A DNA stretch of 40,662 bases from an uncultured Lachnospiraceae bacterium (lineage in GTDB: Bacteria > Bacillota > Clostridia > Lachnospirales > Lachnospiraceae): contig CATLGW010000021.1 in NCBI GenBank assembly GCA_949948715.1, forward strand, positions 1 through 40,662, written 5' to 3'. Under the pieces are notes generated by a model. That model did no database searches. It was given only the letters and a program-made list of their open reading frames with translations, and was not told the DNA's origin. This document shows positions 1 to 8,449 of this stretch, piece after piece. The translations under genes and the position numbers were made by a program. Position 1 is the stretch's first letter. Every line of letters starts with the position of its first letter.

Positions 1-1
1 G

Positions 2-106
2 ATCAACGCAGAGCCAGTGGTATTCCACTGGAAATATAACCTTGATGATATCAATGTATCAGAGGAAGTCATTGTAGATACACTACCAATTAAAAAGTCC
101 AGTTAA
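2..106 (+). CDS. C-terminal fragment of a probable transposase (left copy)
   Basis: An open frame enters from the window edge and ends at TAA 104-106, giving 34 residues that begin INAEPVVFHWKYNLDD and end LPIKKSS. The same fragment occurs inverted at the other end. The short untranslated tail of about 19 bases before the repeat boundary is what one expects at the 3' end of an insertion-sequence transposase gene. I do not recognise the family from this tail, so transposase is an inference from the repeat structure. Confidence 0.5.
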   Translation: MNAEPVVFHWKYNLDDINVSEEVIVDTLPIKKSS

Positions 107-125
107 TTGGCGAACGTTATACTAG
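2..125 (+). repeat. Left copy of the 124-bp terminal inverted repeat
   Basis: Bases 2-125 are the exact reverse complement of bases 40539-40662, with position k pairing with 40664 minus k. The match ends at ...TATACTAG, after which the two flanks differ. The repeat contains the end of a reading frame and a hairpin-capable CCAGTGG/CCACTGG pair near its outer edge. The simplest reading is the end of a multicopy insertion sequence at which the assembly stopped. The outer part of the element is not in the window. Confidence 0.9.
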
Positions 126-3100
126 CTGTTCTATCCGGACAGCCTCAGTCTTTTGATCAATGGCTTCTGTCACGGCATCTATCGCCTGTCTCAGGCTGCC
201 GAACGCCGCCTGTTCGTCTGCCAGGAGAACTTTTGCTTCGCTGAGACCTGCTTTGGCTTCCCCGAGGCTTGCCGCAATGCTCCCCACACCTGCCGCTGTG
301 CCTGAAATCTTTATGTATGCCCCGGAAGCAGTGGAAGACAGGTCTGACATACTTCTGTCCACCTCGCGGATTGCCTCGGATACAGGAGCCAGAGACTCCC
401 CAAGGCCGCCGAGTCTGTCAATATACCCCTGGGCGGCATCGATATAGGAGCCCATCTGCCCTGTGCTCTGTCCCGCGGCATCGGATATGGCGGACAGCAT
501 GGAGTCATTTCCGGAATACAGCTCGGCAAGAATGCCGAGATATTCCTCCTTAAACCGGATGAACGCCTCCCCTGACAGATTCAGCACGTCGCCGGCGGAG
601 ATTCCAAGCTGTTCCAAAGCAGACAATATCTTAGCCTGCTCCTCTGTCTCACCCAAGGCCTCCCATCGGGACCTGTAGTCCTCCAGGCCCTTGATCAGGC
701 CGTCCCAGTACTTTTCCGCGTCTTCGATCAGCTTTTCATAATGCTCATTGGTCCGGTCAATCTTTTCTCCCAGTGAGTCGATCTCTTCCTGGAGGGAACC
801 CTTCTCTTCCTCCAGAATGTCAATCTCTTTCTCAATGAGGGAGATGGCGTCTTCTTTTTTGGCAATTTCACTCTCCCGCTCGGCATCCTCCACTTCCTGC
901 CTGGCATCCCGGATGCCGGAAGCGTCCTGGACATAGTGCATCCCCTTGTCCCCGCTGTATTGGAGGATGGTATTCTGGTTCTGCATGCGCTCCAGGCTGT
1001 ATTTGGCCTTCTGCAGTTCAATTTCCCGCTGTCTGGCCTCATTGGCCTCCTCGATTGCGTCAATCTCGTCGCGGATGCCGTCTATAATTTTTTCTTTAGC
1101 ATTGGCCTGCTCCTCAATGAGGGCAATCTGTTCCTCCAAGGCTTCCCTCTGTGTCTCCAGGACTTCCACAGCGGCGTCCCTTTCCTCCTCAAGGGCGTCT
1201 ACGGCGGTGTCCTTCCGGTCTTGGCAGGCGTCAATCTGTCTGTCCAAAAGGGAAACCACTCCGTTTAAAGCAGACTCGTAAAGAGACTTCATGCCCTCCA
1301 GGTACTGTCTCTCGTATTTCCGGTATTCCTTCAGGTATTCCCTCCTGTCGCCGAAATACTTCCGGTACAATACCCTTAAACGGTCCAAATACTCCTTCTC
1401 CGTGATAGTGTTGTTGTCTCTGAGGCGGTCTATTTCCTCCAATTCTTTCTCAAATGCTTCCAAATAATCGTCTGCGGCTTCTTTTCCGGCGCTTCCTGCT
1501 GACTTCTTGCCGCCTGTACCATTAAAATCAACTTTCGGTTCATAATTTATTTTACCAGTGGAATCTTTAATAAGCCCTTGCAGTTCTTCAGTCCTTGCTA
1601 ATTTTGCATCTAATTCTTTTTGTGTCAGTGTTCCACTTGCTACCTGCTGGTATATCTGTTCCAACTCTGTAAGATGTTCAATTATTTCACCCGTATATCC
1701 GGCATCTTGGGCAAGTGTGAGGAGGTTTGCAACCTCGTCAGCCGTATCCATTTCTTGTAAATTACATAATTGCTTTTGGAAGGTAAGCATTGCAATAGCA
1801 TTTGACACATTTTCTGCGGACACCATTTCATTTGCAAAAGCATGGATTTGTTCGTCTGTAGCTTCTGCCAAGTCAAGGCCAACTTCCTTTAATGCTTCCG
1901 TATTATTTACAAGTGATTCAAATGCCACAAGTTCTTCATTTACAACGCCAAGGTCTTCCAGTGCAGATTTCAGGGTTTCAAAGTCTTCTGCACCTGATAA
2001 TGCCTCCTGTGTAATAGAAGTAGCAAGAGCGTCAAATGCATTTTCTACATCCTGTTCTGTAGATTCTGTATTGTTTAATACCCTGACAAAATCTTCAAAA
2101 GCAGAGTAGTCAACAGTGATTCCGTCCAGTTTGTTTAATTCATCCAGTTTGGATTTGATGGAGTCACATGTGGATAGGATGTCAACGCTGTTAAGGGCAA
2201 ATTCACCATCATCCGTGAAGATGTTTTGGTATGCTGATTTCAAGGAATCAAATGCGGGCTTGAGGCGGGTGTTAAGTTGGGTGATGGTGTCAGAGACGGA
2301 AATTGTTACAGGCTCCTCAGTAGTTTCTTTTGCCTTCCGAATCTTATCCTGTAACTGCTCAAATGTCATATTGCCGACATTCTTGATCGTATAGGCAATT
2401 TCTAAATCTTCTGGTGTGAGTTTGCCAACATTTTCTTTCCCAAATAAACCAACTAACCCTTGATAATCCATATTGGACACAAGATTGCGTTCTTTTAACA
2501 ATTCTATCATTTCTTCAATAGTCATGTTATAAGTATGCGCAATAGCAACCAATGCTTGATACTGTGCGTTAGATTCACCTAAACCAAGAATCTCTTCAGC
2601 GGTAAGAGAACGACCGTCTTCATCTTTTAGTTCGTTTAAAACGTTTTGTACTTTACCTTGCAAATCATCTGTGTTAGCATCAAAAGCTACATTGAATTGC
2701 CAACCATCAACAATAGACTTTAATGTTGGATACATATTTTCAAAATATGTAGCAACATCAGAATCACCATTTGCAATAGCTACAGATATAGCTGTTGATA
2801 AAATACTTGCATATTCATCAGCGGCTTCTTTTATTTTTGTTTCGTCACCAGAAATAAATGCTTTGTTATACTTTTCTGCAAAATCAGTAATATTTTTAAA
2901 TGTATCTACATAATCAGAATCCTTGGTTAATATTTTTTCTTGAAGAATATATTGATCATAAAAATTCTTATATTGATCGATTATTTCTTTGTATGAGTCA
3001 GCAATATTATCTACTTTATCATATAATTTATCAAATGAATCATCGTTCCCAATAAGATTTTGTAGTGACAATAGCTTTTTATATATTTCTTCTGCATTTC

Positions 3101-5822
3101 CAGAAAGTGCTAAACTGGCGCCTTTTGTATCTTTTATGGATTCTGTCAAAGAATCAAAATCTCTATCAGCCTGTAGATTGTCAGTTTTTACATTGATGTC
3201 AATACCAATATTTTCAAGTTCTGCAACCATTTCATCAGTAAGTTCATTTATATCTACATAATCAGCCCACTTAATTGAAATGGTCTTTTCGCCATATTCA
3301 TCAAACATTCTTTTAATATTATCAGTACCTTGAAAGAAGTTTGCAGCATCATTCCAAAAACCACCATTGTCAAATTCGTTTAAAGTTTCCTGCCATTTGG
3401 TCTGTGTAAGCCCATCCAGTGCGTCTGTCTGGCCATCTATTGCATCCGTGACATCTCTGATTACACCTTCCTCTGTTCCAAATTTATCAATCAGTTCATT
3501 CTGGACGGACAAGAGGGTCTGGCGGGCATTGGCCACATCCTCAATGGAAGAATTGCTGTCGTTGATTGTGTTATGCAGTTCCTCTATCCGGGACTTGTAG
3601 GACTCTATGTCGGATTTGGTACTCTTGAAGGAGTCGCCTAATTCCTCCGCTCTTTCTGCTACTTTATTATTTACTTGCAATAATTCATTGAATCCTGTTA
3701 TTACTGCCTGTATAGCCAGTCCACCCAGCATCGTTATTGCGGAATTGAGGAGGATAGTTTTCAGTCTCAGCGCATCCGTATTTACACCGGTAGATTTTAG
3801 GTACGATTTATAGCCTTCCAGGGATGCAGGCACATCTTTGGAACAGGTAGAAAGGTAGTCTTTGAACTGGGCATTGTTTTGAAAGAAATTATTCTTAAAC
3901 GATCCTAATACATTTTCTCCGCTAGAATTTGTATCATTCCAAAGTTGTATAGCCCTTTCCGCTTCTGCAAGGTGCTTTTTCATGTTCTTGATATTTGTTA
4001 TGTTTATACCCAATAAATTTCCTTGCAGATCAATCTTACCTTTATCTTTGTTCCAAATCTGGGTTATACCATAATCCTTATTGGTTGCAACTAATGCAGA
4101 GTTCAAAGCAGTAAGGGCAATGGGGATCTCGCCAATTATATTTGTCAGCGTCTCAGCACCTTGAATGAGCCTGTCAAAGAATGAAATTCCACCCATAATT
4201 GCTTCTTTATTTGTGAGAGTATTTATAAATGAGTCCCATGAGTTCTGAAGCTTTGCAATACGTCCTTCCCATGAGTCAGCCGTTTTGTTTGCTTCTTCAA
4301 GTGCTGATCCGGTTCCCCGGGAGAACTCGTTTAATATTTTTTCGTACAAATCCCATTGCGATAGCAGACTTGATAAGGGATTAGCATGATATTTGCCACC
4401 AATGTCTGATATTAAACCCTGTTTTTCTGCACTGTTATCAGGCAAGGAATTGTATACCTTTGCCAAATCTTTTAGCACTTCCATTGGATTACGAAACGTA
4501 GCCTTTCCATCTTTCAAATATTCCAGCTCAACACCCAGAGAATGACACCTTGCCTCGACCTTTTTAAGCTGCTCTTCATCTATGATTTCCCCGTCAAACT
4601 CTCCAGATACCTGTTGAAGGTTTAATATAATACTCCTGAAGGCGTGTCCTATTTCAGAACCGCTTCTTTTTGTTGTCGCAATCATGGCTGCTTCTGCTGC
4701 CGTTAATTCATCAATAGCCACTCCGGCATTTGCCGCAAATGAAGCTGATACACGTGTGGCATCGGCAATATCAGTCAATGATACACTATTTTTTTTGCTG
4801 ATATAATTTGCCCCGTCAAGAGCAGCATTTAATTTTTCAACACTCCCGTAATATTTGTATGCGGCATCGGTTGCCAGGAGGTAATTATTTGCATTTTCAG
4901 CCGTCATATCCCCCGCGGATTGTGCAAGCAATGATAACTCAGCAAGTTCTTTTGACAATGATTCATAACCAGATCGTGCCATTTCCTGAACGCCAATCAG
5001 ATAATTCCCAGATAACTGCCCATACTTGCTTGCAACCTTAAACGCTTCATTTCCAAGTGCCTTGAGTTGCTGCTTTGTCATTTCAGAAGTTTTACTGATT
5101 CCAGTCAATATAGTATCATTCGAACGTAATGTTGATAATGACTTTCTAAAACTATTTACCGCCAGTGATGCTACACCAAAGAAACTGCCAATATTTGAAA
5201 TATGCCCAAGCATATCCTTGATTTTCTGGGAAGTGCTTTTCCCCGCAAATCCGGTACTTACCACTTCCGACTGAAACAGGCTGAATGCGTTTGTTGCATT
5301 CCTCAGTGTCCCCTTGTCATACACGGAATCAATAAGTTCCCTGATCCTTTCGCTCTCTGCCAGAAGTACGTTGGATTCCCTGATTTTACTATTCTTATTA
5401 AGGAATGTTGTCAGGTCATTACACAGTTTTTTCTTTTTCAGGCTGACATTTACGGATATCGGTGTCTTTTCAGCATAAACCATTAAATCTGCCATGGCTT
5501 TTTGTAGTTTAAGTTTTGCTTTATTACTGTCGATATTTAGAGCATCAATTTCCTTGAAAGTCATATTATGCAAGCTTTGCTCAATCTCCCGCTTTAGGAT
5601 TTTATCATCCATCCTCCCCTTTAGTTTAACATAACTCAGTTTCCCTCCCAATTCGTCAATGCACTGATCGAGCTTCCGCCTGGTATCGCCTTTGGCAAGC
5701 GTAGCAGTAATCCTCAGCATACGAACGGCCTTCTCCAATTGACGGATATTGGCATTTACCTGCTGTTTTGATTTCGCCTGCCGAAGCTTTCCTGCCAGAT
5801 CTGTTACAAATTCCTTACTCAT
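117..5822 (-). CDS. Phage tail tape measure protein, C-terminus truncated by the repeat element
   Basis: This 1901-residue protein belongs to the TP901-type tape measure family, which sets tail length in siphophages and fills the tail tube. It has an N-terminal charged helical part, a TP901 core at about residues 215-580 (SNDTILTGISKTSEMT, then the AxSFAANAGVAIDELTAAEAA type stretch), a long helical middle, and a dense coiled coil at about 1500-1710 (LEEERDAAVEVLETQREALE; LISLIEKEID-like heptads). A Gly/Ser/Lys-rich linker lies near residue 1425. ATG 5820-5822 has AGGAGG at 5830-5835, seven bases upstream. The last residues (LeuVal) and the TAA at 117-119 lie inside the terminal repeat, so the natural C-terminus has been lost. 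The 3' quarter is clearly more GC-rich than the middle. No tail chaperone genes precede it, which is unusual for a functional tail operon. Confidence 0.88.
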   Translation of the reverse strand: MSKEFVTDLAGKLRQAKSKQQVNANIRQLEKAVRMLRITATLAKGDTRRKLDQCIDELGGKLSYVKLKGRMDDKILKREIEQSLHNMTFKEIDALNIDSNKAKLKLQKAMADLMVYAEKTPISVNVSLKKKKLCNDLTTFLNKNSKIRESNVLLAESERIRELIDSVYDKGTLRNATNAFSLFQSEVVSTGFAGKSTSQKIKDMLGHISNIGSFFGVASLAVNSFRKSLSTLRSNDTILTGISKTSEMTKQQLKALGNEAFKVASKYGQLSGNYLIGVQEMARSGYESLSKELAELSLLAQSAGDMTAENANNYLLATDAAYKYYGSVEKLNAALDGANYISKKNSVSLTDIADATRVSASFAANAGVAIDELTAAEAAMIATTKRSGSEIGHAFRSIILNLQQVSGEFDGEIIDEEQLKKVEARCHSLGVELEYLKDGKATFRNPMEVLKDLAKVYNSLPDNSAEKQGLISDIGGKYHANPLSSLLSQWDLYEKILNEFSRGTGSALEEANKTADSWEGRIAKLQNSWDSFINTLTNKEAIMGGISFFDRLIQGAETLTNIIGEIPIALTALNSALVATNKDYGITQIWNKDKGKIDLQGNLLGINITNIKNMKKHLAEAERAIQLWNDTNSSGENVLGSFKNNFFQNNAQFKDYLSTCSKDVPASLEGYKSYLKSTGVNTDALRLKTILLNSAITMLGGLAIQAVITGFNELLQVNNKVAERAEELGDSFKSTKSDIESYKSRIEELHNTINDSNSSIEDVANARQTLLSVQNELIDKFGTEEGVIRDVTDAIDGQTDALDGLTQTKWQETLNEFDNGGFWNDAANFFQGTDNIKRMFDEYGEKTISIKWADYVDINELTDEMVAELENIGIDINVKTDNLQADRDFDSLTESIKDTKGASLALSGNAEEIYKKLLSLQNLIGNDDSFDKLYDKVDNIADSYKEIIDQYKNFYDQYILQEKILTKDSDYVDTFKNITDFAEKYNKAFISGDETKIKEAADEYASILSTAISVAIANGDSDVATYFENMYPTLKSIVDGWQFNVAFDANTDDLQGKVQNVLNELKDEDGRSLTAEEILGLGESNAQYQALVAIAHTYNMTIEEMIELLKERNLVSNMDYQGLVGLFGKENVGKLTPEDLEIAYTIKNVGNMTFEQLQDKIRKAKETTEEPVTISVSDTITQLNTRLKPAFDSLKSAYQNIFTDDGEFALNSVDILSTCDSIKSKLDELNKLDGITVDYSAFEDFVRVLNNTESTEQDVENAFDALATSITQEALSGAEDFETLKSALEDLGVVNEELVAFESLVNNTEALKEVGLDLAEATDEQIHAFANEMVSAENVSNAIAMLTFQKQLCNLQEMDTADEVANLLTLAQDAGYTGEIIEHLTELEQIYQQVASGTLTQKELDAKLARTEELQGLIKDSTGKINYEPKVDFNGTGGKKSAGSAGKEAADDYLEAFEKELEEIDRLRDNNTITEKEYLDRLRVLYRKYFGDRREYLKEYRKYERQYLEGMKSLYESALNGVVSLLDRQIDACQDRKDTAVDALEEERDAAVEVLETQREALEEQIALIEEQANAKEKIIDGIRDEIDAIEEANEARQREIELQKAKYSLERMQNQNTILQYSGDKGMHYVQDASGIRDARQEVEDAERESEIAKKEDAISLIEKEIDILEEEKGSLQEEIDSLGEKIDRTNEHYEKLIEDAEKYWDGLIKGLEDYRSRWEALGETEEQAKILSALEQLGISAGDVLNLSGEAFIRFKEEYLGILAELYSGNDSMLSAISDAAGQSTGQMGSYIDAAQGYIDRLGGLGESLAPVSEAIREVDRSMSDLSSTASGAYIKISGTAAGVGSIAASLGEAKAGLSEAKVLLADEQAAFGSLRQAIDAVTEAIDQKTEAVRIEQLV

Positions 5823-5850
5823 TTTTTGTCCTCCTATTTGTTTTTTAATA

Positions 5851-5883
5851 TAAAAAGGAGAGACCCTGCTTGCAATCTCTCCT
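5851..5883 (-). terminator. Intrinsic terminator between the zinc-ribbon gene and the tape measure gene
   Basis: On the minus strand AGGAGAGA (complement of 5876-5883) pairs with TCTCTCCT (complement of 5856-5863) and is followed by TTTTTA. It lies after the stop of the gene at 5910 and before the ribosome site of the tape measure gene. The tape measure gene therefore either depends on read-through or has a promoter inside this short gap that I cannot see. Confidence 0.7.
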
Positions 5884-5909
5884 CATTATCGTTATAACAT
5901 ATTAAATTT

Positions 5910-6353
5910 TCAAAACTTACTTTTACACCTTAGACATACCCTATCCAATTTATTGGTTGCAAATCCTGTAAGTAGACTATATTTCCTTGGAATTATCTGT
6001 ATTTCACTACTGAAACAATAGGGACATTTTACTTTATCAGGTGTATTACTATTTACAAGCGGACTGTAAGGCATTACCTCTTTTAATTGTCGCTCTGCAT
6101 CTTCCAAATCTACGGCATCAAAGGTATATAACGGGACAAAACTACTAGACAATGTAGTCATTAAAGTACCTCCGCCTTCTTTATAATAATACCACTTAGT
6201 TTTCACCTTTGTTGTTTCATCAGAATTATCATCTACACTTTGCATATCCGCTCCACACATCGGACACACATCAGCGTTTCCTTGTTTACCCATTAAAAAC
6301 ATCCTATTAAAACTACTGTCACATTTAGGGCATTTCACATTTTCTTCACTCAT
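5910..6353 (-). CDS. Zinc-ribbon protein A, divergent paralogue of the tandem cassettes
   Basis: This 147-residue protein has two CxxC pairs at the N-terminus (CPKC, CPMC) and two at the C-terminus (CPYC, CLRC), each set able to form a zinc ribbon, separated by an acidic and neutral linker. The final ribbon has the same layout as the proteins at 6781-8986: CPxC-S, a basic and hydrophobic stretch with an Ala-Thr step, then CxxC near the end. The start at MSEENVKCPKC is preferred over a longer upstream Met because a strong promoter (6382-6410) lies inside the longer frame. AAGGCGG stands upstream of this ATG. The specific function is unknown; nucleic-acid or protein binding through the ribbons is inference. 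Confidence 0.7.
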   Translation of the reverse strand: MSEENVKCPKCDSSFNRMFLMGKQGNADVCPMCGADMQSVDDNSDETTKVKTKWYYYKEGGGTLMTTLSSSFVPLYTFDAVDLEDAERQLKEVMPYSPLVNSNTPDKVKCPYCFSSEIQIIPRKYSLLTGFATNKLDRVCLRCKSKF

Positions 6354-6381
6354 ATCCGCAACCGCCTTATTGTTTTCTTTA

Positions 6382-6410
6382 ATTATACATCTGCCTCCTG
6401 CCTTTGTAAA
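6382..6410 (-). promoter_or_regulatory. Promoter of zinc-ribbon gene A
   Basis: On the minus strand TTTACA (6405-6410) and TATAAT (6382-6387) are separated by exactly 17 bases. Transcription would start near 6375, about 20 bases upstream of the MSEEN start codon. Confidence 0.7.
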
Positions 6411-6413
6411 CAC

Positions 6414-6428
6414 TGTTGTACGACAACA
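6414..6428. promoter_or_regulatory. Palindromic candidate operator
   Basis: TGTTGT-ACG-ACAACA is a perfect 6-bp inverted repeat ending four bases upstream of the -35 box of zinc-ribbon gene A. The position fits an operator for a dimeric regulator. The cognate protein is not identifiable here. Confidence 0.4.
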
Positions 6429-6526
6429 CATACATCCCTGATTCCGCCGCAGCCAAAACCTGGAACCCGGCCTGTAAAATTCTTCCTCTCCTTATATGTA
6501 TGAGATCATACCAGTAAATGCACCTC

Positions 6527-6607
6527 TCAACTGACCTTGTACATCAAAATGCCATGATTTCTATCCGTCCTTCTGATAATGAATCTATTTCCGGGAAATC
6601 TGTAACG
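6527..6607 (-). pseudogene. Decayed 3' end of a second sigma-like gene
   Basis: The minus-strand frame ending at TGA (6527-6529) reads RFPGN..., then DRNHGILMYKVS. The intact gene at 11296 ends RFPRN..., then DRNHDIMMYKVS. DNA similarity continues past the stop to about 6473, matching the 3' flank of the intact gene down to about 11240 (AAATTCTTCCTCTC in both). Only about 30 codons survive. It shows that a second copy of the sigma-like gene once stood directly upstream of zinc-ribbon gene A. Confidence 0.7.
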
Positions 6608-6773
6608 TGGTAACAGCCAGTTTTTGCGCCGGTTTATTCCATCTGATCAGCAGCCCTGAAAACTCATCACAGCTTGTAATATCATCCGTAACCTTGTAGA
6701 GATTTGTCACTGCAGTATCAAGCTGCAGAAGTTCAGACACTGCCTTTCTGGCCTGAGTATTCTTTTTCAGTAT
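6585..6773 (-). pseudogene. Tape-measure-like gene remnant
   Basis: A minus-strand frame without a start codon encodes about 62 residues including ARKAVSELLQLDTAVTNLYK followed by VTDD. This pattern is typical of the entry to the TP901 tape measure core. It aligns without gaps with the FRKSLSTLRSNDTILTGISK stretch of the intact tape measure protein in this window. It is cut on one side at the stop codon of zinc-ribbon copy 1 and merges on the other side into the sigma-like remnant. It looks like a recombination scar. Confidence 0.45.
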
Positions 6774-6780
6774 TCAGTTG

Positions 6781-7326
6781 TCAAAACCTATAACCGCAGT
6801 CCTTACACTCATAGGTCTTACTGTTGTATGGGATGGCGAACATTCCAATTGTCGCCGCCGCCAGAAATTTTGATCCTGTGGATATTTTCTTTAGCATGAA
6901 TGAATTGCATACCGGACATCGTGGCAGCGGCGGCGCATAATGGTCCTTTCTTTTGTATAGGATTTTTCTTGGCTTGTGTTCTTTGCCGCAACCTTCGCAA
7001 GTTACTGTAATGTTATCTTTTAAAACAACATACTCATTATCCACAAGTTTGTCAAACATATCGAAGCTTAAATGATTAAATTCTTTACATTCTCCGCAAT
7101 ATGCATTCACACCATTAAAATCTGGTCTTTCTTTATATGATGTTTCTATCTCATCAAAATACAACAAACCGCCTTCCGTTTCTTCCGCTTCCGGCTCTTC
7201 TTCCCCGCTATCTGCAGTTTCACCCTCATCCCACAGTGCTTCCCCGCACACGGGACAACAGTCTAAGTCCTTTACTATTTCATACTTAAACTCTGTTCCG
7301 CAGGATTCACATATCACCTTCGCCAT
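6781..7326 (-). CDS. Zinc-ribbon protein, tandem copy 1
   Basis: This 181-residue protein has an N-terminal ribbon (CESC, CPVC), an acidic linker rich in Glu (about residues 30-55), a middle ribbon (CGEC, CEGC) and a C-terminal ribbon (CPVC, CKDC, ending GYRF). ATG 7324-7326 (MAKVIC) is chosen because the -10 box TATAAT lies at 7358-7363 and GGGGG stands just upstream. It is nearly identical to copies 2 and 3. Homology with the other copies stops at the stop codon, where the tape-measure-like remnant begins. The function is unknown; a regulator or an assembly adaptor are both possible. Confidence 0.75.
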   Translation of the reverse strand: MAKVICESCGTEFKYEIVKDLDCCPVCGEALWDEGETADSGEEEPEAEETEGGLLYFDEIETSYKERPDFNGVNAYCGECKEFNHLSFDMFDKLVDNEYVVLKDNITVTCEGCGKEHKPRKILYKRKDHYAPPLPRCPVCNSFMLKKISTGSKFLAAATIGMFAIPYNSKTYECKDCGYRF

Positions 7327-7357
7327 ACTCTTACCCCCATCACTGCTTTTTTGTATT

Positions 7358-7386
7358 ATTATACCTTTTATTTGCAACATTCACAA
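7358..7386 (-). promoter_or_regulatory. Promoter of zinc-ribbon copy 1
   Basis: On the minus strand TTGTGA (7381-7386) and TATAAT (7358-7363) are spaced 17 bases apart. A second CACTTGTG lies just upstream, a direct repeat that could be an activator site. Confidence 0.55.
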
Positions 7387-7560
7387 GTGATTTCACACAA
7401 GTGTCCGCGCCGGCTTTTTATTCTGGTCTTAAGAATCTGAGCCATGGGGGCGGTTCTCTCCGCATTGCCGCTATATCCGGCGCTCCCCGGTTCTTCACTT
7501 GGGGCAGCTTTGATTCAACAGTTAAAATTGCTATTCTCTTGTTCTCCTTTTTGTATTAAA

Positions 7561-7590
7561 AAAACACCCCAAAGCGGAGTGTTCTTTGTT
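7561..7590 (-). terminator. Terminator of zinc-ribbon copy 2
   Basis: AACACCCC and GGAGTGTT form a stem with one internal mismatch around the loop AAAGC. A T-rich run follows on the minus strand. It is a slightly decayed version of the perfect hairpin at 8394-8422. Confidence 0.6.
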
Positions 7591-7614
7591 ATCACTTTTT
7601 CTGGCTGGCCAATA

Positions 7615-8160
7615 TTAAAAACGATAACCGCAGTCCTTACACTCATAGGTCTTACTATTGTATGGGATGGCAAACATTCCAATTGTCGCCGCCGCCAAAA
7701 ACTTTGACCCTGTGGATATTTTCTTTAGCATGAATGAATTGCATACCGGACATCGTGGCAGCGGCGGCGCATAATGGTCCTTTCTTTTGTACAGAATTTT
7801 TCTTGGCTTGTGTTCTTTGCCGCAACCCCTGCAAGTTACTGTAATGTTATCTTTTAAAACAACATACTCATTATCCACAAGTTTGTCAAACATATCGAAG
7901 CTTAAATGATTAAATGCTTTACATTCTCCGCAATATGCATTCACACCATTATGCTCTGGTCTTTCCTTATATGATGTTGCTATCTCATCAAAATACAACA
8001 AACCGTCTTCCGGTTCTTCCGCTTCCGGCTCTTCTTCCCCGCTATCTGCTGTTTCACCCTCATCCCACAGTGCTTCCCCGCACACCGGACAACAGTCTAA
8101 GTCCTTTACTATTTCATACTTAAACTCTGTTCCGCAGGATTCACACGTCACCTTCGCCAT
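7615..8160 (-). CDS. Zinc-ribbon protein, tandem copy 2
   Basis: This 181-residue protein has the same three-ribbon layout as copy 1 (CESC/CPVC, CGEC/CRGC, CPVC/CKDC) and the same acidic linker. It differs by only a handful of residues, for example ERPEHNG for ERPDFNG and CRGC for CEGC. It starts at ATG 8158-8160 (MAKVTC), preceded by its own TTGTGA-17-TATAAT promoter at 8192-8220. The longer upstream Met reading would run through the -10 box and is rejected. All cysteine pairs are retained, which suggests that the duplicates are still selected or very recent. Confidence 0.75.
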   Translation of the reverse strand: MAKVTCESCGTEFKYEIVKDLDCCPVCGEALWDEGETADSGEEEPEAEEPEDGLLYFDEIATSYKERPEHNGVNAYCGECKAFNHLSFDMFDKLVDNEYVVLKDNITVTCRGCGKEHKPRKILYKRKDHYAPPLPRCPVCNSFMLKKISTGSKFLAAATIGMFAIPYNSKTYECKDCGYRF

Positions 8161-8191
8161 ACTCTTACCCCCATCACTGCTTTTTTGTATT

Positions 8192-8220
8192 ATTATACCT
8201 TTTATTTGCAGCATTCACAA
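8192..8220 (-). promoter_or_regulatory. Promoter of zinc-ribbon copy 2
   Basis: On the minus strand TTGTGA (8215-8220) and TATAAT (8192-8197) are 17 bases apart. The sequence is the same as at copy 1. Confidence 0.55.
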
Positions 8221-8393
8221 GTGATTTCGCACAAGTGTCCGCGCCGGCTTTTTATTCTGGTCTTAACAATCTGAGCCATGGGGGCGGTTCTCTCCGCACT
8301 GCCGCTATATCCGGCGCTCCCCGGTTCTTCACTTGGGGCAGCTTTGATTCAACAGTTATAATTGCCATTCTCTTGTTCTCCTTCTTTGTATTT

Positions 8394-8422
8394 AAAAAAC
8401 ACCCCAAAGCGGGGTGTTTTTT
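8394..8422 (-). terminator. Terminator of zinc-ribbon copy 3
   Basis: AAAAAACACCCC (8394-8405) and GGGGTGTTTTTT (8411-8422) form a perfect 12-bp stem around AAAGC. It can end transcription in both directions and sits 28 bases after the stop of copy 3. Confidence 0.85.
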
Positions 8423-8449
8423 GTTATCACTTTTTCTGGCTGGCCAATA

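Noticed and set aside
2..24. Similarity to a cDNA-library adapter (ATCAACGCAGAG is shared with a common template-switching primer)
   Set aside because: The bases sit in an open reading frame, are followed by more than 100 bases of other sequence, and occur identically inverted at both ends. That fits a genomic repeat better than adapter carry-over; the match is only 12 bases.
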